From Euprymna scolopes (lineage: Eukaryota > Mollusca > Cephalopoda > Sepiida > Sepiolidae), in the NCBI GenBank assembly GCA_024364805.1, contig CM044508.1, positions 19,516,107 to 19,538,318 on the forward strand: DNA of 22,212 nucleotides, read 5' to 3'. The notes under the pieces were generated by a model. The model made no database searches and was not told the origin of the DNA. It saw only the letters and a program-made list of their open reading frames with translations. Made by a program: the position numbers and the translations under genes. Positions 8,601 through 19,366 of this stretch are shown piece by piece (the stretch's first letter is position 1; each line of letters opens with the position of its first letter).

Positions 8601-11330
8601 ACTAATGCCGTCATTTGAAGATGGAGATATACCTTTTGTAGATACGCGAAAATAAGTTAGAATTAAGAGTTTAAATAGACAGACAGAGAGTTGAGGAGCC
8701 GACCGGTCGTATTAGCTAAAAACATCCGAGAGAGCGAGGGTGTCCAATGCCTGTCAAATGTACAAACAAGGAACAAAGGTGAAAAAAAAACATTCCAGAA
8801 TAAAAAGTTGCCGAAAATAAAACCCGAGGTTCTGTTGTTCTTGGGGAGAATTTCCATTGCAGCCATTTCGTCAAGATATTGCAAAAGACGAACTAGAAAT
8901 GCTCCCGACTGGCCAGATTTTGGAAACCTCAAGTAATTGTTATCCATATTTTGTGCTGTAAAAGTATTTATGTATACTCGCGGGACCTGTGGTCATTCCA
9001 CAGCGGCGTTTTGCATATGTGATACATTTCTGCTGGGCATTTTGTGGACGTTCGACGTTTATGGAGACCCCACGATATATTATTGTAACCCTTTTGTTAA
9101 AACTGTAACAATATTTATCTAATCTGGCTAATGTAGGGAAAGATTATATCTGATTATTACGGTTAATCTCCAACATTCTTCTACGAGTCTGTGATATATT
9201 TCCACTGTAAGAATACCCTACGCGAATGGAATCCCACGATATCATTATACAATCATTAGACAAACCAGATACTATCCTCGTATCTTAGTCAAAATGGTAT
9301 ATTTTAAGTTCCCTTACGGCTCAAAGCGACATCATACTTTTTATCGTTTTTTTCTTTTTTTTGTTGTTTTTTTTTTTTTTGTTTTTTGTTTTTTCTATAT
9401 TGCGTGTTCGGTGATCTGATTAGCGGATCTGAATACAAATAATTTAATCCCCGTAGTATGTTATGACCTTATATCCTCTTATTTTAATAAATAGGATCTC
9501 TCGGTAGAATAATTTATAATCTGAAAACCGTGACATACGTACGTACCTACGTTGAAGGTACTACGGTATTAATATATAGATTTGTAATGTCCCTCCTATT
9601 GCACGGTAAACAAAATAATAAAAAAAATAACTGAGGACATAAAAGAGATAAAATTAAATTTTATCTATTATTAAACAGACAAAAACATCTTGAACGCTAA
9701 ATGCTTTGGTTTCTATTCTAGCGGATTTCACTAAGATAATTTTTTTGCCTTTTCAAATCAGTACCATGTATTACGTACAGTAAAATATTGAACAGAGAAT
9801 TGGCTTTGTAATAATAAATACGAAATCACCATGAATTGAAATACATTCAAGCGGATTTCACGACTTTGTTTTATCATGCTATCGTATACAAGATAATCCA
9901 ATCGAGGTTGTCCGAGGTTTATACTATTTTGCATAAAAGAATCTACTCGGCTTTGCTCGGGAGAAAATGTAAGAGATAGCAATTAAAAATGGCTCAATAT
10001 CCAACGAAGCAGGTACGTTCATACGCAATTTTGTTTTTCTCTCTGTTTTATATGGTACTGGGTAAGCTATTCTAGTTAAATATAAAACATAAAAAAATAT
10101 TTTTCTACTTAATCTGATGTCGGAATCAGAAAGCTAGTGGCAGAGATGTGTATGAAAGTATCAAGCCAAGGAAGTCAGAGTATGTTGAAGTTTTTTTTTT
10201 ATATAATACAAAGAGACTCCTAAAAGTATATGGTCTCGACAACTCTGATCACCGTAAAATTCAAATTAATTACATATTGTTGACATGATTTTGTACTGAA
10301 AATGCTTGGATCATGCCAAATCTGAGCTTGATCATATGACGTCGAGTTAGCGCAAAAATATCTTTTTATACAGAGTGCACCTTGTATTCGAATATTCTAG
10401 AACCCCCTTGACCTTTCTCGGCGTTTTGAGATCTTCTAGATGTTTCTAAATCTTCCTTGTTTTTTTTTCTATGTTATTGCAGATTTTTGTGAATATTATT
10501 TTCTGGTATGGCAGATAAGATAATTCTCTATATTAAGTCGTTCCAGTATAATTCACTGCACATGCTCACTCCAATTACCATTTAACTCAGAACTGTGTCG
10601 GCGCTAAGTAATACGTAACATTATAATGACAATGAAAAATAAACTAAAAAATATTTTTTTAATAAACAAACGGATATAAACGTCGGGTTTCCTTGTGAGA
10701 GGACATTTTTAGTTTGAATAAACATCCACCATTATACATGCGCTCGTGATAAGAGTCGCTTCGCATCGTAACATAACGTACGTTTCATTGTGGAACATTC
10801 CGTTGTGCTATAAATTATTCTTTCTGGCGCTATTTTTTTGTTTGTTTTTTTGCTTTTCCTTGAGTTGCCTTATGTATATTTTCTGGATTTTCGTTTTTCG
10901 TTTCTATTAGCTTTTTCTTTTTCTTTTTTTTCTTTTTTTTAGTTTCCCGTTTCGTAAATTAGCACTGGAAACGCAATTGCATAATTTTCACCAAACAAAG
11001 TTTCGATCAATGGCTAAAACTTAAAATAAAATTAACGACATGGAAAAGGCGACTTTCTCCCAAAACATTTTAATGATGTTAAGTACAAAAGGTGACATCG
11101 TTAACACATGTCCATAGCTACTGAAAAAGAGCAATAAAAAAGCAGGAAATGCACATACACACAATACACATGCACACACACACGTATTGTGTGTGCGTTT
11201 TTGTGAGTATAATCGGAAAGAAACTGAATTAAGACAGCAGACATTAGCTGGCAAACGAAAAGAACCTCCGACTCAAAATCCGTAGTAAACAGGGTACCGT
11301 CAAATTTGATTCGTGGTATTAAAATATATC
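8601..11330. other. Unassigned intergenic/intronic DNA
   Basis: About 2.7 kb without a supportable gene. Short frames at 8691-8936 (plus) and 8663-8947 (minus) overlap each other, and neither has a recognisable motif. Pyrimidine-rich low-complexity tracts lie at 9340-9398 and 10835-10945. A short CA/GT run at 11156-11200 is partly self-complementary. Confidence 0.45.
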
Positions 11331-11430
11331 CTACTTTGGATCACATACTCTTATGCTTCGCCAAGTTTTGTATTCAATTTTCTTAATATTTTTTGATGAA
11401 ATTGTAATGTGAAAGTACAGAATAGTAAAA

Positions 11431-11637
11431 TTAACGGACAGATGCCTCATCAATGGCAAAAGGGGACGACCAGATCTGGGAGCTGTTTCCACAGACTTCC
11501 GGCCATGTTTGAATTCACGATGCCAGCGTTTTACAAGTTCATATGATGGGGCATTATCGCCATAAGTTTCTTTCATTTCACCAAAAGTCTTTTCAAATAC
11601 AAAACCGGATCACTGCTCGACATTCAACAGGCTCCAT
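11431..11637 (-). pseudogene. Mariner-type transposase N-terminal fragment (HTH_48-like)
   Basis: On the minus strand the start MEPVECRAVIRF is followed, after a one-base loss, by LYLK and then by KTFGEMKETYGDNAPSYELV and KRWHREFKHGRKSVETAPRS, then GRP. A second frame change leads to AIDEASVR and a stop. This is the DNA-binding helix-turn-helix region of mariner-superfamily transposases, known as Mos1-HTH. Only about 70 of the usual ~350 residues remain, with no catalytic domain and no visible terminal repeats. It could also be a stray exon of a domesticated mariner gene, but the two frame changes argue against function. Confidence 0.8.
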
Positions 11638-11639
11638 TT

Positions 11640-11994
11640 CACACCTGACTCCGTTCAAACACCTGTAAAACAGAAACCACAATTAGTTCAGAGCTGTAAT
11701 TTGCCATATTACCCGTATAAAATAAATCATTGCACATATAAAATTTCAGCTAGATCAGACAACTGGAAGTGGGCCAGGGACATTACATATTGCACGCCCG
11801 TTGTATTTAGATTCTACAGAGTATAAGTTCAACAAATCTGTCCCTGAGAGAAGGGGGATTACTTATGTAAAGAGAATCAGTACAAATATTTATAGTTTTT
11901 TTTTTATAATGGGACATTTGTAAATAAACTAGAAACGTCAAATGAGCACATAAAGTTATTTACACCAACTTACGTAAATGTTCAAGAAACCACC
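11640..11994. other. Unassigned DNA between mariner stub and Penelope-like tail
   Basis: No gene or terminal repeat can be supported. A CTAGATCAGACAACTGGAAG stretch near 11752 hints at transposon-derived sequence but matches nothing I can name. Confidence 0.3.
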
Positions 11995-12183
11995 TTCGAA
12001 TCTGCCATTGATCAACACGTTCAGGAAAATCCAGCGTGCACCAATGTGTATAAAATTAATTGTTCCAGAATTTTACACCGGGCTGACTCTCAGAAAAACT
12101 TGCAGATTTAGAAGTCAGTCTCCATTCTCACACGAAGACCCTTTCTCTGTCGACAGAAAGAATTCGTCAAGTTATTAGACTAA
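11995..12183 (+). pseudogene. Probable C-terminal GIY-YIG endonuclease remnant of a Penelope-like element
   Basis: The frame from 11995 reads FESAIDQHVQENPACTNVY, then RILHRADSQKN, then SILTRRPFLCRQKEFVKLLD. The order resembles the C-terminal part of the GIY-YIG endonuclease that follows the reverse transcriptase in Penelope-like elements: a His-containing segment after S/A-I, then a hydrophobic LRILES-type helix, then a RP.L.RQ.E tail. The remnant is short and broken. The other frame here (from 11978) is a shadow. The family call rests on this short motif order and on the 3' tail downstream, so it is moderate. Confidence 0.5.
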
Positions 12184-12480
12184 TTTTGGGATATATTTGA
12201 ACTCTCCCCTTTGTCCCCACTTGTAAATATATATTTCATAATTTTAAATATTTTATTTTATTCGTAATACCATTAGTCTCTTTTTTTCTCTCCCTCGGTA
12301 TAATTTACACGCACACCCCATTAAGTCTCTACTCTTACGTTATATTTTATTTCATTTTTATTTTTATTTTTTTTTTTTTGCACGGTCGAACGATTAACTC
12401 CTGAAGAGTTTGTTGCCACAAGTGGCACCTCGGGTTTTGCTCTTTATTTTCTTTAAAACGATTTATATGCTTTATACTAT
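12184..12480 (+). mobile_element. Putative 3' UTR of the Penelope-like element
   Basis: A T-rich non-coding stretch follows the endonuclease-like remnant. Near its end are two adjacent short stem-loops: AACTC/GAGTT (12396-12410) and TGCCAC/GTGGCA with a 2-nt loop (12413-12426). A T/A-rich tail leads into CA and TA microsatellites. The assignment depends on the upstream coding remnant. Confidence 0.4.
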
Positions 12481-12483
12481 TAA

Positions 12484-12505
12484 ACACACACACATACACA
12501 TACAC

Positions 12506-12551
<46 letters not shown>
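12484..12551. repeat. (CA)n(AT)n compound microsatellite
   Basis: CA-type repeats (12484-12506) run into pure AT repeats (12509-12551). Confidence 0.95.
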
Positions 12552-12553
<2 letters not shown>

Positions 12554-12720
12554 CCTTCCAGTTTGGGTATTGCACTGTCCTAAAACTGATTTCACCCGCT
12601 GCTTAATTAGCGTTAATATGAAACTCTGTTCGCTTTTAAATAAACAAGCAGGTCGAGCACTACAAAAGCTGTGGGTGAGTGTCTATATAAAAGGATATTA
12701 GATTATATCGTTTACAAACA

Positions 12721-12840
12721 CCGATCCTATGGATCGAAGGTTAGAAGTTCCGACTATCAACTCAGTAGCTGCAGTTTAAATCCCGGCTAGAGACGGGTGC
12801 TCGTCTAGCCGCACTCATAAGCTGTGATACAGCCAAACGT
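12721..12840 (+). repeat. tRNA-derived SINE-like unit
   Basis: GCAGTTTAAATCCC at about 12770-12783 fits a pol III B box (GWTCRANNC) with one change. The upstream AAGGTTAGAAGTTCCGACTA could be the decayed D-arm/anticodon side. Immediately downstream is a strong hairpin: CGGCT/AGCCG and AGACG/CGTCT paired around GGTGCT, with a 2-nt bulge (12784-12811). tRNA-derived SINEs with a structured body are known from octopuses. The unit ends in an AT/AC microsatellite. Confidence 0.45.
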
Positions 12841-12856
12841 TACTGTATGTGTATAA

Positions 12857-12932
12857 ATATATATACACACACACATAAATATATATATATATATCTATAT
12901 ATATATATATGCGTGTGTGTGTATGTGTGTGT
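12857..12932. repeat. AT/AC/GT compound microsatellite
   Basis: Alternating AT, AC and GT dinucleotides, with AC on the left and GT on the right of an AT core, so the tract is largely self-complementary. Confidence 0.9.
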
Positions 12933-12939
12933 GATTGTA

Positions 12940-13379
12940 CGCTTACATAGTAATAAATAAACCATTTTTGGACGGGTAGAGATAGATGCCTATAACTAGT
13001 GAAAGCCATATTATAATAAATAATATTTATCGCTTTTGTATTGCATTAATACTTTTATTGTTAACTTATGTTGTTCAAAGATGGACAAAGTCCAGAAAAT
13101 CTCCCTCGATTCTTCCTGTCATTAGCAACTATTGTCGTTTACCTAATGGACCAGTTTGGGAACGTATAAATCCATAGTGGACCATGGGATGCATCCGCCA
13201 AGTCGTCTACAAATGGCGTGTTTCTCTTTCTATTTCAGTGCAACCAAGAAATTTCAGCCTATAGATGACTTATAGAGAATTGTCAAAGAAAATGGCCGAC
13301 CAGCATTACTTAATAAAGGTATGCATATGTTTAATTTGGAAATACCCTATATGACTTAAACATCAGAAGATCAATAGGC
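12940..13379. other. Unassigned DNA
   Basis: No supportable gene. The short frame at 12986-13177 shows no family resemblance. Confidence 0.4.

Positions 13380-13438
<59 letters not shown>
13380..13438. repeat. (ATG)n trinucleotide microsatellite, ~19 copies
   Basis: An uninterrupted TGA/GAT repeat of 58-59 bp with no flanking coding frame. Confidence 0.97.
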
Positions 13439-13439
13439 C

Positions 13440-14090
13440 GCAATCTGTGTTTTTAATCGGTGTCCATTATCAATCGAGAGAGACAAAGAAGGCTTAGATG
13501 GCCACAATACATCTGGTTGGCATCAATTTCTACTATGATGGTATCCATTGTGCCAATGACGAACCAACCTTAAACAATAAAAGAAACGTGGATGCAAGAC
13601 CACAAATTAATCATCGATATTTTTTCTAGTATATTGAAAGACATTTCGCATAACTTGAAACTCTTAAATAATATTTTATTCATTGTTCAACGTGAGATAA
13701 TTTTTTCCGCAATGTTTTCCCATTAAATATTCATTAGAAAATATCCTTTTCTTTCAATTTCTGGTTCGCAAAACTATTGATTATCTCTCATTGTTTTAGC
13801 CATATGTTTTCATCATATTTTTTCTTATTATTTATCATACCCTGGGGATGTTATTAAATCTCGCTATTTACGAGATCTTGAATCATTATCAAGTTGCAAG
13901 ACGGTGACCATATTGCTTTTTCGCGATTGTTATATCAGTTATTCTATTAGGTTATCAAATTTACCGTTTAGCAAGCAAGTTTCGTAAGAAATTAAAAAAA
14001 AGCAGATGTTAAAGAGACTTACTAATTATATTTCATATGTAAAAACACCTGTCACGCAAGGTGAAAAATATTCATCTATTTTTCATATAT
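13440..14090. other. Unassigned AT-rich DNA
   Basis: No reading frame or repeat architecture that I can support. Confidence 0.4.
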
Positions 14091-14094
14091 ATGT

Positions 14095-14158
<64 letters not shown>

Positions 14159-14242
14159 CTGGATCTGTGTGTGTGTGTATATATATGTATGTGTGTCTGT
14201 GTGTGTGCGTGTGTGTGCGTACGCGCGTGTGTGTATGTATTT
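14095..14242. repeat. (AC)n(AT)n(GT)n compound microsatellite
   Basis: AC (14095-14116), AT (14117-14134) and GT (14135-14158) blocks make a near-perfect inverted repeat. Imperfect GT/TATG/CGTG repeats continue to about 14242. Cys/Val-rich open frames across it (14006-14358, three overlapping) are repeat translations, not genes. Confidence 0.95.
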
Positions 14243-14360
14243 GTGTTTATTTAAACAACTCGATAATGCAACACGAGAGTTATAAATATCGCTTAATATT
14301 ATACCGCTCTCACTGTGAAAAGATACCTCTTTATATAGTTCAAAATGTTCATTTTTAAAA

Positions 14361-14474
14361 TACAGGCTAGCCCAATTAAAAGTAGCCCGATCTATTTAAT
14401 CTTTCTCTGATCATTTTCTTTTCCGGATTAAGCGGTCCACATAAAAGTAGCCCGATATCTCTATTCTTTTTCTT
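14361..14474 (+). repeat. Direct repeat AAAAGTAGCCCGAT, possible transposon end
   Basis: The string TAAAAGTAGCCCGAT occurs at about 14377 and again at about 14443, each followed by a T/C-rich tract. The upstream copy is preceded by TACAGGCTAGCCCAAT, which resembles the TACAGG...CCCAAAAGTA ends of some mariner-superfamily elements. The transposase remnant starts just downstream. No matching inverted copy is visible on the far side. Confidence 0.45.
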
Positions 14475-14513
14475 AACGACCAACTGACACAGCAAGAAAA
14501 CATGCAAGTCTTT

Positions 14514-14830
14514 TTCCAAAAATATGACGCTACATGCCACGCGTCTCACAGATCACTGACACGAGTTCATGACATGTTTACGGTAGAGAGAACAATAAGT
14601 AAAAGGTTAAGGCCACCACGTTCCCACCTGACTAGTCATCATGTGATTTTTATCTTTAGTGGACTTAAAAAAAGGTTAATGCAAATAATCCTCACAACTT
14701 CAATCTAAAGGAAAACGTTACCAACGCTATCAAGAGAATCACCAGGGAGGATCTACAGACAGTATCTTCAAACGCTGTTAAACGTGCCTAGAAATGCATA
14801 GATGTTGACGCATCTTTTATAACACTACAG
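14514..14830 (+). pseudogene. Tc1/mariner-superfamily transposase C-terminal remnant
   Basis: Readable pieces are QKYDATCHASHRSLTRVHD (usual form Q.DGA.CH.S, holding the second catalytic Asp), ERTISKRLRPPRS and a decayed PDLT..DF.LW.GLKKR region. A C-terminal NLKENVTNAIKRITREDLQT, then VSSNAVKRA, then KCIDVD follows. The order matches the second half of DDE_3-type transposases. Shifts and stops break it, and the N-terminal half with the first Asp is missing. It is a different family from the mariner stub at 11431-11637. Confidence 0.7.
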
Positions 14831-14889
14831 GTAATTTAAACAATAAAATAATCTTCCTCTTCTCTACTACACTTTTGGGCTGCTTTTAA

Positions 14890-15626
<737 letters not shown>

Positions 15627-17229
15627 CTAGCATGGATGCCCGGCGTTGCCGTAGTATTTGTGTTACATGATAAGGGCTTTCCCCTTTTCATGTAAGTATA
15701 AAAAAGGAGAATTTAGTTTAAAATGAAAATGATATAGCAATAGACAAATTCGAACCTCGTAATTTAGTTTAGAAATAGATTACGTGTGAGAATTTAAAAA
15801 TGTAAAACGAACATTTGTTTAGAATATAGATAAATATTTCAAGGAAAGAATGTGAACTCTCAAGTTTGTTATGAAATTTTAAATTGAAAGAATGCAGCTT
15901 ATAAGATAATGTTTTTAACATATTGAATATAGGTTAAAATTCCTTTTGTACAAATAGGAAAAGTTTTGGACACGTATGTCCAGGACACGTGAAAGAAGGC
16001 ACATGTTTTAACATGTGTATGACGTCACGGGAAATAGAAAGTTCTAGGAATAGAGAAAAAACTTTGGAGTTAGTCAGTCAGTGAAGAAACTCGGAGAGAG
16101 ACAGTCTGGCGTCTAGGAGCGAGACGTCTCTTCAAGGAAAAATGTGAGACTTTGAAATCTTAGTGATGGAAACGGCCGGCCGTGTGAGAAATAAACCATC
16201 AAGTGTTTTTGGTAAAGCTCGTCTTGTCTTATGATTCTTACGAAAAGGTAAAGTGAAATTGTATTATATATTTGTGTTATAGAATGTCTTTACATACACG
16301 CCTCAACATCACAATGTCCGAACTGTCTGAACACTATCCCTTCACTCCAAGAGTTTCTTCTTCTACACGTCTAAGGAATGAACAGTTTTAATATAAATAT
16401 GAATCTTCATAAAACGAACAAAGTCTCTCACAACATCCCTCCTAAGACTCTTACACTTCATAACACGTAAACAAAAGAACGTTCATCATCATAAGGATAA
16501 TTAGAGACTCGTTAAAAATATAACATTTGGAGGTGTGTGTTGACCAAAAATAAAATGTGGTAGTAGGAAGACAGGCTCGAACCCGTAGAACGTGAATAAA
16601 ACGTGACGTCTTTACTCTTAGGACTACCGGAAAACCGGAAGTGACGTGGGTTTAAATTAAGGCTAGACAATCGAAAAGAGGGGATGACTTTCGAAAATAT
16701 CGGCGAAAAAAGCAACTCCTCCCTGTAGAAAAAGGCCCAGTTGAGGGTGATCAAATTAATGTTTTTAGTTAATTCTTCTGTATTTGTCGTCTAAAGGGTC
16801 GAGCTTCAAAACGATACTGATCATGTAAAGATCTGTCGCCTCTGTCAAAAGTTTTAGACAAACATACATACATACATTTATATATTGGTAGCTAAAATTT
16901 TCGACCCAAACCGATTAAAAAAAAAACTTGCGCTATCTCTGAATACCATTTATGTAAAATTTCAGATGTTTAGACGTGAAATACTCTGAGTAATTTGGTA
17001 GAACCCGCAGAGGTCAAATATTTATTAACTTTGACCCCTTAACATTTATTGTTTGGGGCTAAAATCAATTTATTAAGTTATTAATTATCCATTTCCAAGA
17101 AAACTATATGTAAAGTTTCCCAAACCTCAATACCCTTCATATCAAATTTCAAGTCTGTAGACTGAAAATTGACAGAGTTATTGCGTAGGGAAATGTACAC
17201 AGACAGACACACACACACATTTTCACTAT

Positions 17230-17234
<5 letters not shown>
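15627..17234 (-). mobile_element. Long Helitron-like unit, interrupted by a solo LTR
   Basis: This is the fifth and longest unit of the array, read on the minus strand, about 739 bp once the inserted LTR and its duplicated target are discounted. Its 3' head (15627-15660 plus 16526-16550) matches the short units: CCCGGCGTTGCC, then TTTGGAGGTGTGTGTTGA. Its 5' tail also matches: GACTGAAAATTGACAGAGTT, then GGGAAATGTACAC and CA repeats at 17158-17220. Between them lies about 600 bp absent from the short units, including a (CATA)n at 16863-16876. The 16690-16880 part is homologous to 20385-20560 in opposite orientation. The 5' TC start has faded into (AT)n. Confidence 0.72.
15661..16525. mobile_element. 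Solo LTR (probable Ty3/Gypsy-like), looks whole
   Basis: This 865-bp insertion begins TGTTACATGA and ends ATATAACA, giving TG...CA termini with a TGTTA/TAACA inverted repeat. It is flanked by a 4-bp TTTG duplication (15657-15660 and 16526-16529). The duplicated bases fall inside the Helitron head, which aligns without gap to the other array units across the insertion, so both edges are fixed to the base. Internal landmarks on the plus strand are an octamer TGACGTCA, a CACATGTT/AACATGTG stem (about 16000-16017), an AGTCAGTCAGT initiator-like run and AATAAA (16190-16195). Together these suggest a plus-strand U3-R-U5 order. No internal retroviral region is present, so this is most likely the product of LTR-LTR recombination. 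It is younger than the array. Confidence 0.8.

Positions 17235-17287
<53 letters not shown>
17235..17287. repeat. (AT)n shared by two divergent Helitron-like elements
   Basis: An AT tract with one AAAT interruption. The minus-strand long unit starts on its left and a plus-strand element starts on its right. Confidence 0.93.
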
Positions 17288-18035
17288 AAGCTGAACGTCT
17301 TTGTGTGTGTGTGTGTGTATGTGTGTGTCTGGTCACGAATAGGTTCCTATATGGTTGACTATTATAGAAAACTGATTACATATAATGATACAATATGTAT
17401 CGAGGATCAGGAATGGGTATTTTTGATCTGGCAGAACGGTTGTTCATAAAAATTGTCGGGTCTGCATTCGTGCCTGGCCCCCAAAGTATGGAAATAAAAA
17501 AAAAACGTTTACAAGGGGTTTTCATATAGATGTACATATGAATACTTTGATAAGTGTTTCAACTTTAATAGGGATGGTATAATAACATTGTGTGGTTTGC
17601 GTTCGAACCTGGCCTCCATAGAATGGAAATAGGCACAAACTTTAATAAAGACTGTGCATATCTATCTGCGTAAGTATACTTTGATAATTATGTTTCAGTT
17701 TGAAGAAATATAATATAATAAAATTATTGGGTGTTCTTTCGCGCCTGACCTCCATAGAATGGAAATATGTCACAAAGTTTAACAAGGTGTTTTAATATAG
17801 ATCCACAGAATATTGTGATAAGTGTTTCAGTGTGAACAGGTATGGTATAATAGATTATGGTGTTTGTCTATTTTATTTTGACTTTCATCATATTTTGATT
17901 TGGTTTTGATACCCCCAAATTCGAAGCTATCTTTTTACAACCCTTCCGTTTCATAACCTATCATACTTTCATATATCAGAGTCCATTTTCTGTTGGCTGT
18001 TTTTGAACCCAGTCAACGACGGGTAACTTTTGCTA

Positions 18036-18036
<1 letters not shown>
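17288..18036 (+). mobile_element. Second Helitron-like element, plus orientation
   Basis: It ends in ACCCAGTCAACGACGGGT (18007-18024), a decayed form of the ACCCGGGCAACGCCGGGT hairpin of the array, then AACTTTTG and CTAG, followed by TATATA. It starts after (AT)n with AAGCTGAACGTC and GT repeats. The body differs from the array units and contains three copies of a ~136-bp tandem repeat. No Rep/helicase coding sequence is present, so it would be non-autonomous. The terminal structure supports Helitron; the 5' TC is obscured by the microsatellite. Confidence 0.62.
17455..17870 (+). repeat. ~136-bp internal tandem repeat, three units
   Basis: The anchor CCTG(G/A)CC recurs at 17473, 17608 and 17744 (periods 135 and 136). 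Each is followed by a TATGGAAATA/ATGGAAATA motif, then a TTTGATAAGTGTTTCA-type block and a GGTATAATA-type block. The units are clearly diverged, so the duplication is not recent. Confidence 0.8.

Positions 18037-18068
<32 letters not shown>
18037..18068. repeat. (TA)n microsatellite at Helitron 3' end
   Basis: The TA run begins immediately after CTAG. Confidence 0.95.
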
Positions 18069-18070
<2 letters not shown>

Positions 18071-18244
18071 GTTAACTTATATAGTAAAATAATGAATATT
18101 TGGAACGGCATGAAAAGGGGCATCTTCCCAAATGGAGGCGATATAATATCAAACAATATTTCCATTTCTAGTATTGCGCTATTGAAATAGACTTTGTGTT
18201 ATTAATTCGTTTTTTTGCAATATAAAGTTGAGAAAAACATTTTT

Positions 18245-18246
<2 letters not shown>

Positions 18247-18280
<34 letters not shown>
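18247..18280. repeat. (AT)n microsatellite
   Basis: Pure AT run. Open frames across it on either strand are repeat-derived. Confidence 0.95.
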
Positions 18281-18283
<3 letters not shown>

Positions 18284-18284
18284 C

Positions 18285-19366
18285 GCCGTTCTTTATAAAT
18301 TTGCTCCTATAAAAAGGAATGATAGATAGAAGTAAATAATAAAATTCAACAGGAAATAATCTATTCGAAACTAAAATAAGGAGACACAAACAGAAAATCC
18401 TAAATGCAGAAAGAAATCACATACAGAAAACCTTAATTTAAATATAGGGAAAAGAGTGAAAATAACATTTAACACTGGCAACAATGCCCGAAGAGGATTG
18501 GGAATAGATACAGGTGAATAAAATGTTAAATTAACTTATACTTTATTTGTCGCGCGTAACAAATAACAAATGCAACTATTTACACGTTTTTCCCGGATTT
18601 CATTCTGTTTCGTAGTATTTGGTGATTGTCACTGGACAGCATATTTTCTTTTTTAAATTTCTCGTCCCTGGAAGCCATACTATATAAATATGCAGAGTTT
18701 TCCGGGATTGTCTTCTACGCTTTTCTAAAGATGCACTAATCAAAGCTCAAGAGCTACTCGCGGATAAGTATACAAGAGTTTGATGATGATCCTTGCCACA
18801 TGAGGATCGGAATCAATTAGTGGATAAGCAAGATGGTTGCTTAATAGAACTTGATTAACAAAAGGACAGTTAAGCAATACTTTTTGCATATGAAGACGAT
18901 CATGTTGTAGTTGGTTGGGAAATAGATTCGTGGTATCTTGTTCGACAGGAAATATACTTTGTTCTTGGAAGTTTTATTTGGTCTTTGGAAAATTGAAACA
19001 TAAAGACAAATCCGTTGTTGTGATGGTTGCAGCTAGAGCCTTGTTGTGAATGTTTTCTTGCGCAAGCCTAACATAATGATACAGAATAGAAAGGTTAGAA
19101 ACATTTCTCTCTGTAGAACATGCTGTCGGTGGAGTATCTGTTCTTATGCTACCGGATGAATTGATACTTCAAACATAGCGTGAATTACTTTCAAATATTA
19201 TTCGTGACGATATTTTTTTTTCGTATTATTTGGATTCTTTCGGCCTACTGCAAGGCGGCGGAAATATCGATTGTAAAAATGATCTACTCCTGAAGGTTGA
19301 AATATCAATTCTCAGTATGGGTAACCGAAAATACAACTGTTAATTACTCAGGACCTCTATCCAGAC
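18285..19366. other. Unassigned DNA
   Basis: No supportable gene. Small stem-loops occur at about 18543-18566 (TTATTTGT/ACAAATAA) and 18789-18809 (GATCCT/AGGATC). Nothing ties them to a function. Confidence 0.4.

Noticed and set aside
8663-8947. Overlapping 94-codon minus and 81-codon plus frames
   Set aside because: The two mirror each other on opposite strands, the plus frame opens on TTG, and neither shows a recognisable motif.
13380-13438. (ATG)n tract as a CRISPR or coding poly-Asp/Met tract
   Set aside because: It is a simple trinucleotide microsatellite without spacers and without a flanking reading frame.
14006-14358. Overlapping Cys/Val-rich frames as a conotoxin-like or Cys-rich peptide gene
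   Set aside because: They are entirely explained by GT/TG microsatellite, and three overlapping frames look equally 'coding'.
15661-16525. Host promoter, suggested by TGACGTCA, initiator-like and AATAAA motifs
   Set aside because: The whole interval is bounded by LTR termini and a target duplication, so the signals are better explained as parts of an LTR.
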